Source: Pseudognaphalium luteoalbum
Taxonomy: Eukaryota > Streptophyta > Magnoliopsida > Asterales > Asteraceae
Length of the DNA: 64,000 nt
Direction: 5' to 3'
NCBI GenBank assembly: GCA_963422505.1
Contig: OY730197.1
Span: 92,389,178 to 92,453,177 of the forward strand
Position 1 is the first letter of the stretch. Each line of letters begins with the position of its first letter. Of this stretch, positions 12,276-23,838 are shown one piece after another. Below the pieces are notes generated by a model. That model saw only the letters and a program-made list of their open reading frames with translations. It did not search any database and was not told the origin of the DNA. The position numbers were made by a program, and so were the translations under genes.

Positions 12276-12604
12276 GGGAAGTTCGGCGAGAAAGTCGGCG
12301 AGGACCTGTCCCTTGACTGCGTTCCGTGGACAAAATGTAATCTCGTGCTCTCCCAGTTCTATGGCCCACTTGGCTAGCCGGCCCGAGATTTCCGGTTTTG
12401 ATAACACTTGTTTGATTGGCTGATCGGTTAGAACTGTGATGGGGTGCCCCTGAAAGTACCGACGCAGCCTCCGTGCCGAATGCACGAGTGCGAGGACCAG
12501 CTTTTCGATTGGTGAATAATTCAACTCCCCCTGTTGTAGGGTGCGGCTGATGAAGTATACCGGCATTTGTGTCTTGTCACGCAGCGCGATGAGCACAGAA
12601 CTAC
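12276..12604 (-). pseudogene. RNase H domain of the Tat element pol
   Basis: The open frame 12255-12596 carries the Ty3-type RNase H following RT: PVYFISRTLQQGELNYSPIEK, a TDQP motif and LADFLAELP. It is frameshifted from RT by a 14-bp tandem duplication (GAGCACAGAACTAC, 12591-12604, repeated from 12605) and from the second RNase H by the C18 run. The domain itself has no internal stop. Confidence 0.85.
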
Positions 12605-15600
12605 GAGCACAGAACTGACGGCGCTCTGAGACGCTGCTAAGTACAGGGTGAGTGTTTCGCCGGGGATAGGAGCTGTGAGAGTTGGCAGTTCTTTTAAGAA
12701 CGTTTTCTTGTCCTGGAACGCTTGCTCCTCCTCCGGCATCCAGGAGAAATCCTTTTTGTTGATGCAGCCCTTGAGTGTGTCGAAGAATGGCAGTGACCGC
12801 TCCGCGGCTTTTGACAGAAATCGCGCTAGAGCTGCCAACTTATCATTTAGGCTCTGCACGTCTTTTTTGCTCAGTGGTGACACCATATCAACAATTGCCT
12901 GTATTTTCTTTGGATTGGCCTTTATGCCTCTTGGGGTTACCATATGACCGAGGAACTTTCCTTCCTCCATTCCGAACGAGCACTTGGCCGGATTGAGCTT
13001 CATGTTAATCTTCCGTAATGAGGTGAAGGTTTCCAGAATGTCTTCAAGTAGTTGGGACTCGACATTGCTTTTGATAACAATGTCGTCAACGTATGCCTCC
13101 AGATTACGGCCCACCTGTGATTTGAAAGCGCCATCGCCGACGCGTTGATACGTTGCCCCTGCGTGCTTGAGACCAAATGGCATTTTGGTGTAGCAAAAAA
13201 TGCCTTGGTTTGTGTGAAACGCTGTTTTTTCTTCGTCAGCCTTTGCCATTAATATCTGGTGATATCCCTTGTAGGCATCCAGGAAACATTTGAATCGAAA
13301 CCCGGAGAGAGATTCAACTTTCCAATCAATCTCGGGGAGCGGGTAGTTAACTTTTGGGCATGCCTTATTGATATCCTTGAAATCGACGCACATACGCCAG
13401 GAGCCGTCAGACTTTTTTACCAAGACGGGGTTGGCAACCCATGTCTGGTACTCAACCTCGCGCATGATACCGACATGGACGAGCTTGCTGACCTCTTCAC
13501 ATATGAACTGGCTTCTGTCAGGGGCCATGCCCCGCTTTTTCTGTCTGACGGGGGTAATGCTGAGATTAACATTGAGCCTATGCTCGGCGACTGACCGCGG
13601 GACTCCGGTCATTTCAGAATCTTGCCAAGCAAAGACGTCTGCGTTGCTAGCGAGTATTTCGCACAGCTTTAGCCTTGTTGACGGGCTTAACGCCAGGCCA
13701 ACTCGTATTTTATGCTCTGGGAATTTGGGATTGGAAGCCACCAACTCGTCTGTTATGGTGATTGGGTCCGGAACGACCCTGGAGATTTGAGCACATACCG
13801 GCATGACCGTGCCGGTTGTCTGTAAGGTGGCAATGCCGACAGGCGTTGGCAATTTCATTAGTCCGTGGACCATCGATGTGATAGCTCCAAACTGGTGTAG
13901 AGCAGTGCGGCCCAATAGAACATTGAAGCGTGACGGGACGCGCACTATAACAAATTCCAACTTGGCCGTTCGGCAATACGGATAACTACCCATTGTGACA
14001 TCGACGGCGAGCCTGCCGATTGGCCATTTGGTTTCGTTGGCATAACTGGACAACGGGGATAAAGGTTCCCTCAGCTGCGCTTGTATGGGCAACGGTAGTT
14101 GTGAGAAACAGTGTTCGTACATGACGTCCACGGCACTTCTCGTATCGGTGTAGACCCTGGAAATTTGACAGTTTCCAATGCGTGCCGAGATGACAACAGG
14201 CTCCGGTGGAACGGAGCTTAGTAGTGGTGGAAAAGAGATGGGTGTTAGTTGCCAATCATGTAGCAATTCTGCTTTCCTTTTTGAACTTGCACACGCGGAC
14301 TGGATCATGTGAATGACGGCGTCCGGTGGGTCTCTAGAGTCATCTTTTCGCTGCCAGCCGTAGGTCTTCGTGCCGTCTACTTTTTTAAACTTCTTCCCAG
14401 GAAGTAAATGGTTTAGCTTACCCGCCTGGATAGCTGCCTTTATTTCCTTTCGCAGCTGCCTGCAGTCGTCAGTATCGTGTCCGTACTCTTCGTGAAAGTC
14501 ACAGTACTTGCCGTTCTTTGGGACGTCACGATGCTCCATCGGGGGCGGAGGGTTAAATGCGCTCCGCGCCGCCGTCTCGGTAAGCAAGATTTCTTTTGGT
14601 GACTTGGTGAGTGCGGATAGCAGTGAGTTCTTATCATATGGCTGACGACGGGCTGGCTCGCGGTGGTCGCCGCGGCGATGATCATGTCGTGCCTCGCGAC
14701 GAAAGTCTCGTCGTTGGATGTTGCGACGATTGGAGCCGGAGCCGGACCCGCTGTGGGACCGGTCATGCTCGACTCGGTGCGGCTCCCTGGTCGAAACCTT
14801 GTGCAAGTCATTATCTTCTCCGGACCGTAAATAGTCACGAGCCATGGAGACGGCCTCGGAGTATACCTTCGGCAACTTCCTCTTCAACCGATGGTACAGG
14901 GTTGGATAACGGTCCTTATCAATGCCATAGATGAGACCGGTAATTTGTTTGCTTGGTGGGAGTTCGCTTATCTTTTGGCACTCAGTTGTGAAGCGAGTGA
15001 GAAAATCATTCAAAGGTTCACGACTCGTTTGCTTAACCTCGAAGACGTCGAGATGAGTAAGCGTGTGCTGTTTCAAGTTGTGGTACAGCTGCAGGAACTT
15101 GAGCCTGAGATCGGAGTAGCTGCTGAGGCTTCCAAGCGGCAATTTCTCAAACCAACCACGAGCATTGCCTTGTAATACTTGTGGGAACATGTGACATGCC
15201 ACGACGTCTTCCCAATGCTCAGTTTTGATGGCACCCTCAAACCGCTGCAAGAAGTCCTCGAGATCCGAGTCTCCGGAATAGGTGTCGATCGTGAGTGGAA
15301 TAGTGAGCTTATCTGGCAACGGGTGGTCCTCAATTTTGGAGATAAACCTTGCCGTGGTGGTGGAAATCGGCACTGGTTTTTTTACCTTCTCACCCTGTAT
15401 GGTGGAATAAAAATTTGCAATCAATGTGTCCGCCGCGGACTCGTCGGACTGTGTCGGGAATGAGCCCGACGGGGCGGCACTGAGGATTAAGTCAGCCAGC
15501 ATTCTGCGACTTGCAGCCCTATCCATCTTGCCATGATCTTGCGTGGGTGGAGGTGGTATTGCGCGCCGTGGTGGAGACGGCGGCGGGGCCTGCTACTCAG

Positions 15601-15925
15601 GAACCACGACAAAGCCCATTTGTGCCAGCATGCACTAGGCTTCGGCATTGGAGATAGATTTGGGAGTGGACGAAGTGTTATGCAAGCTGCTCTCCGGTGG
15701 AGGACGATTGTTCATCGTGCTCTCTGTGCCGGAGGGATGATCGTTCTGACCGAAGGTCAACTGCCTTGGATCAATCCTCAAATTCACCGTTGGCCCAGAT
15801 GACGAAGCATTCGGGGTATTTTGGTTGACGGTTATTTGAGGAGATTGATCGGAGTTTTGTGGCGGTGGTGGCAGATTAGCATTGGCACCCTCGCCACCGC
15901 TGTCATTTTGCGAAATGACAACCAT
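12605..15925 (-). pseudogene. gag-protease-RT of the Tat element
   Basis: The frame is traceable from an ATG at 15923-15925, but TAG stops at 15635-15637 and 15593-15595 break the N-terminus. The uninterrupted part starts at 15526 (numbering below). Gag core is about residues 70-240, followed by an RS/RG-rich basic tract. A Tat-style zinc motif CDFHEEYGHDTDDC is at about 342-355. Protease is about 450-550, but the usual D-T-G-S reads D-T-R-S (461-464). RT is about 680-900 with SDGSWRMCVDF, FLDAYKGYHQI and the catalytic YVDD (812-815). The frame is lost just after RT at a 14-bp duplication. Two of the changes (Gly to Arg in protease, Asp to Asn in the second RNase H) fit G-to-A transitions. 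Confidence 0.9.
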
Positions 15926-15983
15926 CGCTTAGCAGTTTCCGGCGTACGGATGGTGGTAGAGTTATCGTTTTCTGGTAAACAAA

Positions 15984-15998
15984 CCGTGGATGGCGCCA
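15984..15998 (-). promoter_or_regulatory. Primer-binding site of the Tat element
   Basis: The minus strand reads TGGCGCCATCCACGG two bases inside the 5' LTR. TGG is the complement of the CCA tail of a tRNA, and TGGCGCC is the usual start of the primer-binding site in many plant Ty3/gypsy elements. I do not assign a specific tRNA. Confidence 0.8.
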
Positions 15999-16000
15999 AT

Positions 16001-16600
16001 TGTTCAAGCGTAAAAACACTTGATTACAATGATGATGATGATGAATGAGGAACCAAGCCTATCACACCCCGATTAACATGCAAACCCAGTATCGAGACTT
16101 GGTCAATCGAGGGTGGTGAAGGCTTGATTCTATGTGAGCAATCGGTTGGAGATTACTCTGGGATTTTATGAGGTGTCGTTGTGAATGGAAGCAAAACACT
16201 AGTATTTATAGCCAAACCCTAATCCGACGTGGAGGGTTTGATCGTGGGGGAGCAGGACAATTACTGCACTCAAGCTGACGTGGACCAATCAGGTGAGCCG
16301 ACCAGGTAAGTGGGTAAGCCATGTTAATACACCTGGATATAACAGCTGCCGATTGTACCTTTTGTCAGAGAATGTCGGTTCATTGACGTACGGATCACTT
16401 TATTATTTTGCCGCTGCATCCGTGGATAAAGAATATGGCGATTAGGATCTGGGGCCGGGGCGGAACGTATCCGGCCCCATTATTTTACTTGGGAGCTGAC
16501 CCTCGTGTCGTGGGCTACAAAAGCTGTCCACGGACGTCATCCGGGCCCGGGCCCATTGTTCTGGGCCGTTCCCACGTAGGGTGATGGACATACATCATTA
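16001..16600 (-). repeat. 5' LTR of the Tat element
   Basis: Direct repeat of 6159-6759. GTATA follows it (16601-16605), matching GTATA before the left LTR. The sequence beyond belongs to the interrupted Helitron. Confidence 0.9.
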
Positions 16601-16966
16601 GTATATCTTTTGCTTAATAATAAAATACTAATGTTTATTTGTATAAGTTTTAGCTTACAACTTTTTACTATGCCTATCATGCCCTTTAACAAATTGTTAC
16701 TTTTTTTGTTTTAAATTTTTAACTATTGCAAAATTAAAATTCCAATTTGAATTTCAAGACGATAAGTTTGAAACATCTTAATTTGAAATTGAATATGTTA
16801 AAAGTCTTTTAGTTAATGCTCATCGGTGAATATACTTCTATTTGACCACTTAGGTTTTCGATGTCTCGAAGGGGTATAACTAAAATACGTGTGTCTAATA
16901 AAATTAATTTAGATGTAGATTTAAAACCAGTTAGATTAATTGACTACGAACAAATATAGGATTTTT

Positions 16967-16984
16967 CCCGTTGTAACGCAAGGG
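16967..16984 (+). other. Helitron 3' subterminal hairpin
   Basis: CCCGTTGTAACGCAAGGG can fold into a short stem (CCC-TTG with CAA-GGG, one bulged G). It lies 10 bp before the terminal CTAG. In Helitrons this hairpin marks where rolling-circle transfer ends. Confidence 0.65.
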
Positions 16985-17316
16985 CAATATATTACTAGTT
17001 GATATCATATACGAGCTAAACGTCGTTATTATGTATAAGGGCATCTCGTGATTTATAACAATTTCAATTTAATGCTTTTCTATCCATCCATACGTACTCA
17101 CGGATATTATGTACTTTTTCCAATTTTATATGTTTTAAAAGTTCGACTATAGATTATATATGCATTTGACATTTGCTCATATTTTACAAGTTGACTTTTG
17201 TTCATGCATATAAGATTTGTGGAATGAATTTGTCATTGATTAATAAATGTAAAATTTTATTGCATTTTCTTTGTTTACAGAGTTAATTAGTGAAAGACGG
17301 AATAGTGAACAAAAAG

Positions 17317-17472
17317 CATGTCAAATATTGTCTTATACATATTGTCCTCAATCGGGGTTAACTAACGTTGTCGCTTATTGACATTTTACAAGATCATGTC
17401 AAATATTGTCTTACATATATTGTCCTCAATCGGGGTTAACTAACATTGTCGCTTATCGACATTTTACAAGAT
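17317..17472 (+). repeat. 78-bp tandem duplication (2 copies)
   Basis: Copies at 17317-17394 and 17395-17472 both begin CATGTCAAATATTGTCTTA and end ACATTTTACAAGAT. They differ at only a few positions. No coding content and no mobile-element ends are visible. Confidence 0.9.
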
Positions 17473-17683
17473 ATTTGAGAAGGTTGAATTTATAACTAAA
17501 GATAAAGTATTCTCTGATTATTATGGTCAATCAGACTTGAAGTATAATATATATAACGTAATTGACTAATTGTTAATTTGTTATATACAAAATGATTCCG
17601 AAAATATGATCGCGTTTTTTAGTTTGATTTGGCAACTTTCATATATGGAGTGTAAGCTTAGTCTTATCTATCACATATTGTAC

Positions 17684-18227
<544 letters not shown>

Positions 18228-18333
18228 TTTTCATTCTGGGCCTATAATTGATGGGCTCAGCCCACTTAGCACGACGAAAGTTTTCATTCTGGGCCTATAA
18301 TTGATGGGCTCAGCCCACTTAGCACGAAGAAAG
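18228..18333 (+). repeat. 53-bp tandem duplication (2 copies)
   Basis: TTTTCATTCTGGGCCTATAA begins both copies (18228 and 18281), and each continues through GATGGGCTCAGCCCACTTAG. The copies differ by about one base (ACGACG versus ACGAAG). GGGCTCAGCCC within each is a short palindrome. Confidence 0.9.
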
Positions 18334-18501
18334 TTTCTGGCCCTCATATTGCAACACTTGACGAGTTGACGTCTTTCTTGACCCACAATTTCGATAACAG
18401 AAAGATATATAAGTTAACTGATACCTGGTTGACACCTTTGTAGTCAACTAGTCATATCTTTATGTTTTTATCATATATGTTAATTCATATTTATGTGATT
18501 A

Positions 18502-18717
18502 ATAACTAGTATTACGCTAATAGCGTGTAGCTTAGTTGGTAATGGGTGGGGAATCATTGCCACAATAAGCACAAGATCAGGGGTTCAAACCCTGGCACCC
18601 CATAACCACAACTGCTGAGTGAGTCAGGTATGCCCCCCACATTATGGAATTGGCAGCCGATTGTGGGCCGGTCTGGGTTGCCGGTTATCAACATTTTGCC
18701 ACAATAACTAGTATTAC
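18502..18717 (+). mobile_element. tRNA-derived SINE, 186 bp, with 15-bp target duplication
   Basis: AATAACTAGTATTAC occurs at 18502-18516 and again at 18703-18717 and brackets a 186-bp body. The body has a pol III box A-like TAGCTTAGTTGGTAATGGG and a box B-like GGGTTCAAACCCTGG, the signature of a tRNA-derived SINE head. The 3' end is TTATCAACATTTTGCCAC, not a clear A tail. The target was the 3' end of a minus-strand Helitron. Confidence 0.75.
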
Positions 18718-18745
18718 ACCCGTATGATGCACGGCTTTGTAATTT
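18708..18745 (-). mobile_element. Helitron 3' terminus (minus strand)
   Basis: On the minus strand the sequence runs through a hairpin CCGTGCATCATACGGG and then TGTAATA to CTAG|T. This is the same arrangement as the Helitron ends at 16998 and 42800. The element would extend to higher coordinates, but I could not place its 5' end. Confidence 0.5.
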
Positions 18746-20470
18746 TATCTACATAGAGTTATGCATGTTGGTATACTTGTACATATTAGATATGTTTGAA
18801 GTAGCTAGTAACCCAAACGCATGGATCATAGTACTCCGTATTTTGTAGGTGATGTGTAAAGTGATGTTTATTTGATCTGTTAAGATGATGTTTTGACCCG
18901 TGTAATTCGTATATGATCAAGCAGCTCTAAATGATAGATTTCGACTCAAGTGTAATCTTATTTTTAGCGGTATGTATTTTTTTTGAAAGGCAGTTGTGGA
19001 ATCACTGACAGACCTTTGGTCCACCCGTTCATCTTCCACAAGCGATTACTCCCCGATATGAGAACCGCTCCATAGTTCGAAATCTCGATGACGCTCCAAA
19101 GGGGGTTGCTCTCCCATGTCTTAGATGGGTATCGCGCCACGGAGTCTCCCCCTCCCCCAAACGAAATGCCATGGGCGAGATTCGAACTCATCACTCCCAG
19201 GAAGAAGACACATAGTGGAAAACTCCCTGACCATTGGTCCAATACCCCAATGGAATTTTATGTGTGACAATCTTCCATTTAAGGTCTTAATCTTTACCTA
19301 ATTTCATGTGTTACCTAGAGTAATTCCCTGATTAGTGAATTCAAAACTATCTTTGTGTGATAAGTTAACAAAACTTATTATGTGATACGTGCCGTAGTAG
19401 TAAAATAGTAGTTATTATTATATAATTACTGTACTAAATAAACGTATCAACTTGACAAACTAAATACAACAAAGTTGGTGATACAAAATAATTAATAATT
19501 CGAAAATTATTAATTACAAATATTATTAACTTATATTATTGAAATAATATACTATATTATACGTTTTATATTAAACGTACCGAGCGCGTCATACACGAAC
19601 AGAAACAATTATAAAACGTGCCTAAAGGTCAAATATGCTAAAAGTAATATTTTGTCCAACCCTGTTTTAGTATTTGAAACATTACCTCAAAATATAATTA
19701 CCAAATTTAACTGAAATCTGGCACGCAGTTTAACTGTACAGTCCCACTACTATGAATAATTTTATTAATCAATTTTAAATAAAATTATTTCATTTTTGTA
19801 TTTGTCAATTATAAAGTTTAAAATAAATTTAAACAAACGAATAATTGAGTGGGACACGGGGTACAAATAATTGGACCCGTACACGGAATTAACGGGCTAA
19901 AAACTCACACCATGCATACCCTTGAAAATATCTGTGGACACTTTCACTACACCACCTTACCTCTCTTTGAATTTGTGAGTACCGGAAACAATTTTTATAT
20001 ACCTTCCTCACCTACATTTTGATCACCAATAATTCAACAAAATCAGTGTTTGTGTGTGTGCGTCTGGGAGCAGGAGCAAGAAGCAGGGAGAAACCACGTA
20101 ACCATCTCCATTCTTCTTCAAAATCTTCAAATCACCAAACAATCAAACACCAAAATGATAACATAATCATCCCTTTTTCATCATCATCATCGATCGTTCA
20201 TCATCATCATCAGTTTATCATCTATATCATAATCTTTGTAAGGAGTTAAACTCTTGAATTTTCATATTTATATTTTCATACTACTTTGATCATATAATTT
20301 TGAATGTATAATGTTAGTATTGGACGTAAACATGTTATGGTAGGAATTGTATGCTATATTATAGTGATTAGGAATGTACAAAAACGTGGAATCAAATACC
20401 CAAACATATATATATACATCACAGACCAAGAACAGAGGACGAACAGAGGCTGAACCGGGCAAAGAACCAA

Positions 20471-20604
20471 ACCGATCGGTTGGTTTTAACCAGCCGATCG
20501 GCTGGATTCAGTGAGCCGATCGGCTCATCAACTTTAGCCGATCGGCTAAGTGTTGTTTGAGCCGAACGGTTAGCTAAGTTGATACCCGATCGGCTAGGCT
20601 GTCT
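20471..20604. repeat. Array of AGCCGATCGGCT palindromes in a solo LTR
   Basis: At least six copies or near copies of the self-complementary word CCGATCGG lie within 134 bp, each in a different local context. They can pair with themselves or one another in single-stranded nucleic acid. The position in the LTR corresponds to that of the other short-motif arrays. Confidence 0.85.
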
Positions 20605-21172
20605 GTGTACCGACTTATTTCGATGCGGTTAATTAATACACTGTCGATATATATATTTCGTACTACAAATATATTAACGCGTACGAAATACATATATTAA
20701 AACGTTATAAAAGTTATGAAACTTAATAATACAAAGTTTGGTATAAAATTGTACACGACTGCGGGACATTATTTTGAAACGGATAATTAACAATATAACT
20801 TTTTGGGCCAAACGGGTCGATTACATAATGGACCAAAAATTAGTATTTTTGTAAACGGGCCAAAATAAGTTAGTTAACATAATTGGGCCAAACTAATTGG
20901 GCCAAGCCCAACGGGCTACGTGATTCCAAAACACAAACTTAAACCGGATTACATATAAGTGACGAGTTAAACGAGATAAATAATATTAGTAACACGACAA
21001 ACAGGTTATATATATAGTTGACGATTGTAATCTATATGTAGTTATATAAATGGACTACGACAATCATATTAAACAAAGTTATTTTTATAACAAATGTGAT
21101 TATGTTTTTAAAACATAAACGACAACGATAAATTATATATATATTTATATACGTGACATTAATAAACAAATA

Positions 21173-21176
<4 letters not shown>

Positions 21177-21232
<56 letters not shown>
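21177..21232. repeat. (AT)n microsatellite in a solo LTR
   Basis: About 56 bp of pure AT within the LTR at 19263-22844. Confidence 0.95.
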
Positions 21233-21234
<2 letters not shown>

Positions 21235-22059
21235 GAGAACGACAATTGATATATATACGAATATATATATTTAATCAACTTATAAATATATATAGGTATA
21301 TACTTACGCACGCGTACGTTGTTTAACTTAATTATCACCAACAACAAATATTGTACAAACAAATACTTAACGAATAGTTCGAGTACTTATATAAAGTATA
21401 TTTATTGGCATCTAGGTATTTGAGGGACGCATTCGGACTACTGTATAGTACTAGCTGTATTCGCTGAAGCTTTGCTACACGTGAGTTCACAACCCCTACC
21501 TTTTTACTGTTTTTAAATGCTTTTAAAACTAGGGGTGGAAAATATAGAACTATGTGATATTACATGCTACTTGTTTATATAATTGCTTGACATGCTTTTA
21601 TATCAAACTGATTTGTATAAATGTTTTATGCTTTATAATCAACTGTTAACTATATGGAACGTTTTCACAACCTTTTGGGAATAAGACAACGAATCTTGGT
21701 ACGATCCTAGGTTTACGCGAGGTAGTTGTAGTGCACATAAGTCCCAGTGCTTGCAACCTATAACCATTAGCTAGGTGACTCTAGCCACTAAGTATACAGA
21801 TAGTACTATCGATTTGACAACCCTCCCAGGATATAACTCGTTGGTCATTCCAACCACACGACGGCAGTCGTAACGAGGAGTGTATACTTACCATGTTACT
21901 GAGGCAACAACATCAACTAGTCGTGGATTGGTTATAGCACTAGGTGTTGTTACTTTAACTCTAAAGGTTTGGCTCACCTTAGAGGGATCATTATCTATAT
22001 TTCCCACCTAAACTGAACAACTAAACTACAACTTGATTTGGGAAGGGTATTCCCTGTGA

Positions 22060-22330
22060 CAACTAATAGGATTGGTATTCCTACATACGATTACTTTTAG
22101 GAAACGTTTACCTTGATTGGCTAAACTTGGTTTTCCTACAAAATAACTTATTTGAGAAATGTTTACTTGATTGTTAAACCTGTGTTTCCTGCAATTGTTT
22201 ATTAGGAGATGTTTTTGATTAAACTTGTGTTTCCTAACACATTGACTGAATTGTAGTAAGAATGATATTCTTACAGTAAAATAGGAAATGTTTTCTTTAA
22301 TAAGAATACTTGTGTTTCCTGCTATACATA
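22060..22330 (+). repeat. Degenerate array near the 3' end of a solo LTR
   Basis: About four imperfect repeats built on AGGAAATGTTT, then TTGATT and AAACTTGTGTTTCCT, roughly 55-65 bp apart. The array lies just upstream of the conserved LTR 3' end, where other members have unrelated tandem arrays. Confidence 0.6.
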
Positions 22331-22854
22331 TAGACATTATGTTTGTGTACATGAATGATTTATACAAAACTTGGTTTAACTACGCTTATACTAAACCTGT
22401 GAATTCACTCAACATTCAATGTTGACGGTTTACTATGTTTTTCAGGGAATTAGGACTCAGGTACTTCTGCATGCATAAATGACGTAGGCAACCCAGACTA
22501 TTTATGATGCCACTTTTGGGACACTTGAATTTCCTTTGTATTACCAATTCCTTTGGTTATACTTACAAAATCCCTCTTTTATAAACTTGTATTTTGTAAA
22601 CTTAAGTTGTTCTACAACACCACTACTTGTACGACTTTATTAGTCGTACCCTTTTTGTAATAACTTTAACTTTGGCATCTTAAATTAATATGTTCTGTAT
22701 GATCATATGCTCTGATACAATGGATGCACTATTGTAACGTCATCACCCCCGCTGTTAAAACGATTATTAAAATGCTTCCGCTAATTAACTAAAGCTTCCG
22801 CTAATTACTAAATAAACGCGATTACCGATTTTGGGAGTGTGACATTATGTCCCC

Positions 22855-22924
22855 ACGTGGATCGAACCCACAACCACATGGATTAACGCCATGTGCTCTT
22901 CCGCTAAGCTAGAAGGTGGAGGAC
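22855..22924 (-). other. tRNA-like head of the composite SINE
   Basis: On the minus strand it resembles a tRNA: box A TAGCTTAGCGGAAGAGC, an arm CATGG/CCATG around a 7-nt loop CGTTAAT (position 34-36 equivalent TTA), and box B GGTTCGATCC. Because it sits inside the SINE's target duplication and joins the second SINE part, I read it as a SINE promoter and not a functional tRNA gene. Confidence 0.6.
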
Positions 22925-22938
22925 TAGCGGTATGTATT

Positions 22939-23838
22939 GATGATTGATACATCGAATTTTATAAACTTTATAGCTGATTAACTTTTTTTATTTTGGAGGC
23001 TTCAATTCTTCATCTAGAGGATACCTAAAACAACAAAAAAAGATATATAAAAAGTTTCAATTCCAAATCACTGCGCACAAAAAAAAAACATTTTAACCAC
23101 GTGAATTATACCCAAACAAATAAGTATGTATAACTCGTGTAAACTATTTTGCTACATATACTTTGAAGCTACATCAGATGAGTTTTTGGTTGGTTCCATG
23201 CATGAGATCACCTAACTAAGAAATATAATTATTGTGTTTACTCACATGTTACATATGCCGTGGCCTACTAGCTTAGAGATTGATTGTTTTATTTCCTGCC
23301 ACCAATAATGCACGCTTACTGAAACAAAACACATAGTTTTTTCATTTCGCCTGAAACACAGAGAACAAACATTTAGCAAACATATTTGCACTCACGCCAC
23401 TTAAATTCGGGCCGTTGCTTGGAAGTATGAATATAAAGCATAGAAAACTATATCTCATATTTTCACGTAAAGTAGTAGAGTAAAAAAATAATAAAAGATT
23501 GTAACTTGGAAAGTTCATGGTCATTGAAAACCAAATCACTTATAGTAAGTAGTATGCATAATAACATGGTATTATGATAACATACACGATAATGAATAAG
23601 AAACATTCAGTTATTATCTATGAACTAATGAACACATTTAAATGAACACGAATTGATGTTTACGTTGGCATAAAATTCTAATAATGCTTTACATTTGCCT
23701 CAATCAATTCTTGCAGGTATTTACTCGTGAAGGAGCATGGTGGTCGTTTACTCTTTGAAGAGAAATCCAAACTTAAGTCACGCATCAATTTATTTTTTAT
23801 TTTGATGATGATCTCAATTACTAACAAAGGAAGTAAGT
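22939..23838. other. AT-rich intergenic sequence, no gene seen
   Basis: A minus-strand frame of 65 codons at 23342-23539 has no recognisable feature. No repeats with clear ends are seen. Confidence 0.5.

Larger units (their letters stand above)
6159..16600 (-). mobile_element. Tat-lineage Ty3/gypsy LTR retrotransposon with an antisense gene
   Basis: Two nearly identical LTRs (601 and 600 bp) enclose a minus-strand gag-pol. The 5' LTR is the right-hand one. A GTATA duplication flanks the whole element (6154-6158 and 16601-16605). A primer-binding site TGGCGCCATCCACGG lies 2 nt inside the 5' LTR, and a G-rich polypurine tract abuts the 3' LTR. Order in the sense direction: gag, protease, RT, RNase H, a second archaeal-type RNase H, integrase, then about 3.7 kb holding a gene on the opposite strand. 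The second RNase H and the antisense reading frame between pol and the 3' LTR are hallmarks of Tat elements (Retand/Grande type). By eye the LTRs differ at 12 substitutions and one indel, about 2%. The gag-pol is broken, so it cannot be autonomous. Confidence 0.92.
5875..16998 (+). mobile_element. Non-autonomous Helitron, split by a Tat retrotransposon
   Basis: The left end is A|TCTATCTATCTATATG followed by AAAACTCC, the usual look of a plant Helitron 5' end. The right end has a hairpin (CCCGTTGTAACGCAAGGG, 16967-16984) and then a short AT spacer to CTAG|T, which fits the Helitron rule of a subterminal hairpin, a CTRR end and insertion between A and T. Removing the retrotransposon and one GTATA copy (6159-16605) leaves about 677 bp with no Rep or helicase coding. 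It is therefore a passenger element needing an enzyme from elsewhere. Confidence 0.65.
19263..22844 (+). mobile_element. Solo LTR, 3.6 kb, inside a SINE
   Basis: It starts TGTGACAATC and ends TTTTGGGAGTGTGACA, with TTATG on both sides (19258-19262 and 22845-22849). The 3' end carries the GCTTCCGCTAATTA block shared with the other LTRs. Two repeat arrays lie inside: AGCCGATCGGCT palindromes (20471-20604) and a 60-bp-class array (about 22060-22330). No gag-pol, primer site or polypurine tract is present, so it is a solo LTR left by recombination. Confidence 0.85.
18965..22938 (-). mobile_element. Composite tRNA-derived SINE, split by a solo LTR
   Basis: TAGCGGTATGTATT occurs at 18965-18978 and 22925-22938 as a 14-bp target duplication. 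Reading the minus strand, a tRNA-like head (22855-22924; box A TAGCTTAGCGGAAGAGC, box B GGTTCGATCC) is followed, after removal of the inserted LTR, by a second region with a box B-like GAGTTCGAATCTCGCC and finally an A tail (T run at 18979-18984). Net length is about 359 bp. The LTR at 19263-22844 lies inside it with its own TTATG duplication. Confidence 0.75.

Noticed and set aside
13259..13790. Plus-strand frames of 111 and 140 codons opposite the Tat RT and protease
   Set aside because: Shadows of the minus-strand pol frame; no domain and no splice or promoter signals, unlike the antisense gene at 7296.
22855..22924. Possible functional tRNA gene
   Set aside because: It lies within the target duplication of a SINE and carries an ochre-suppressor-like loop, so it is better explained as a SINE head.
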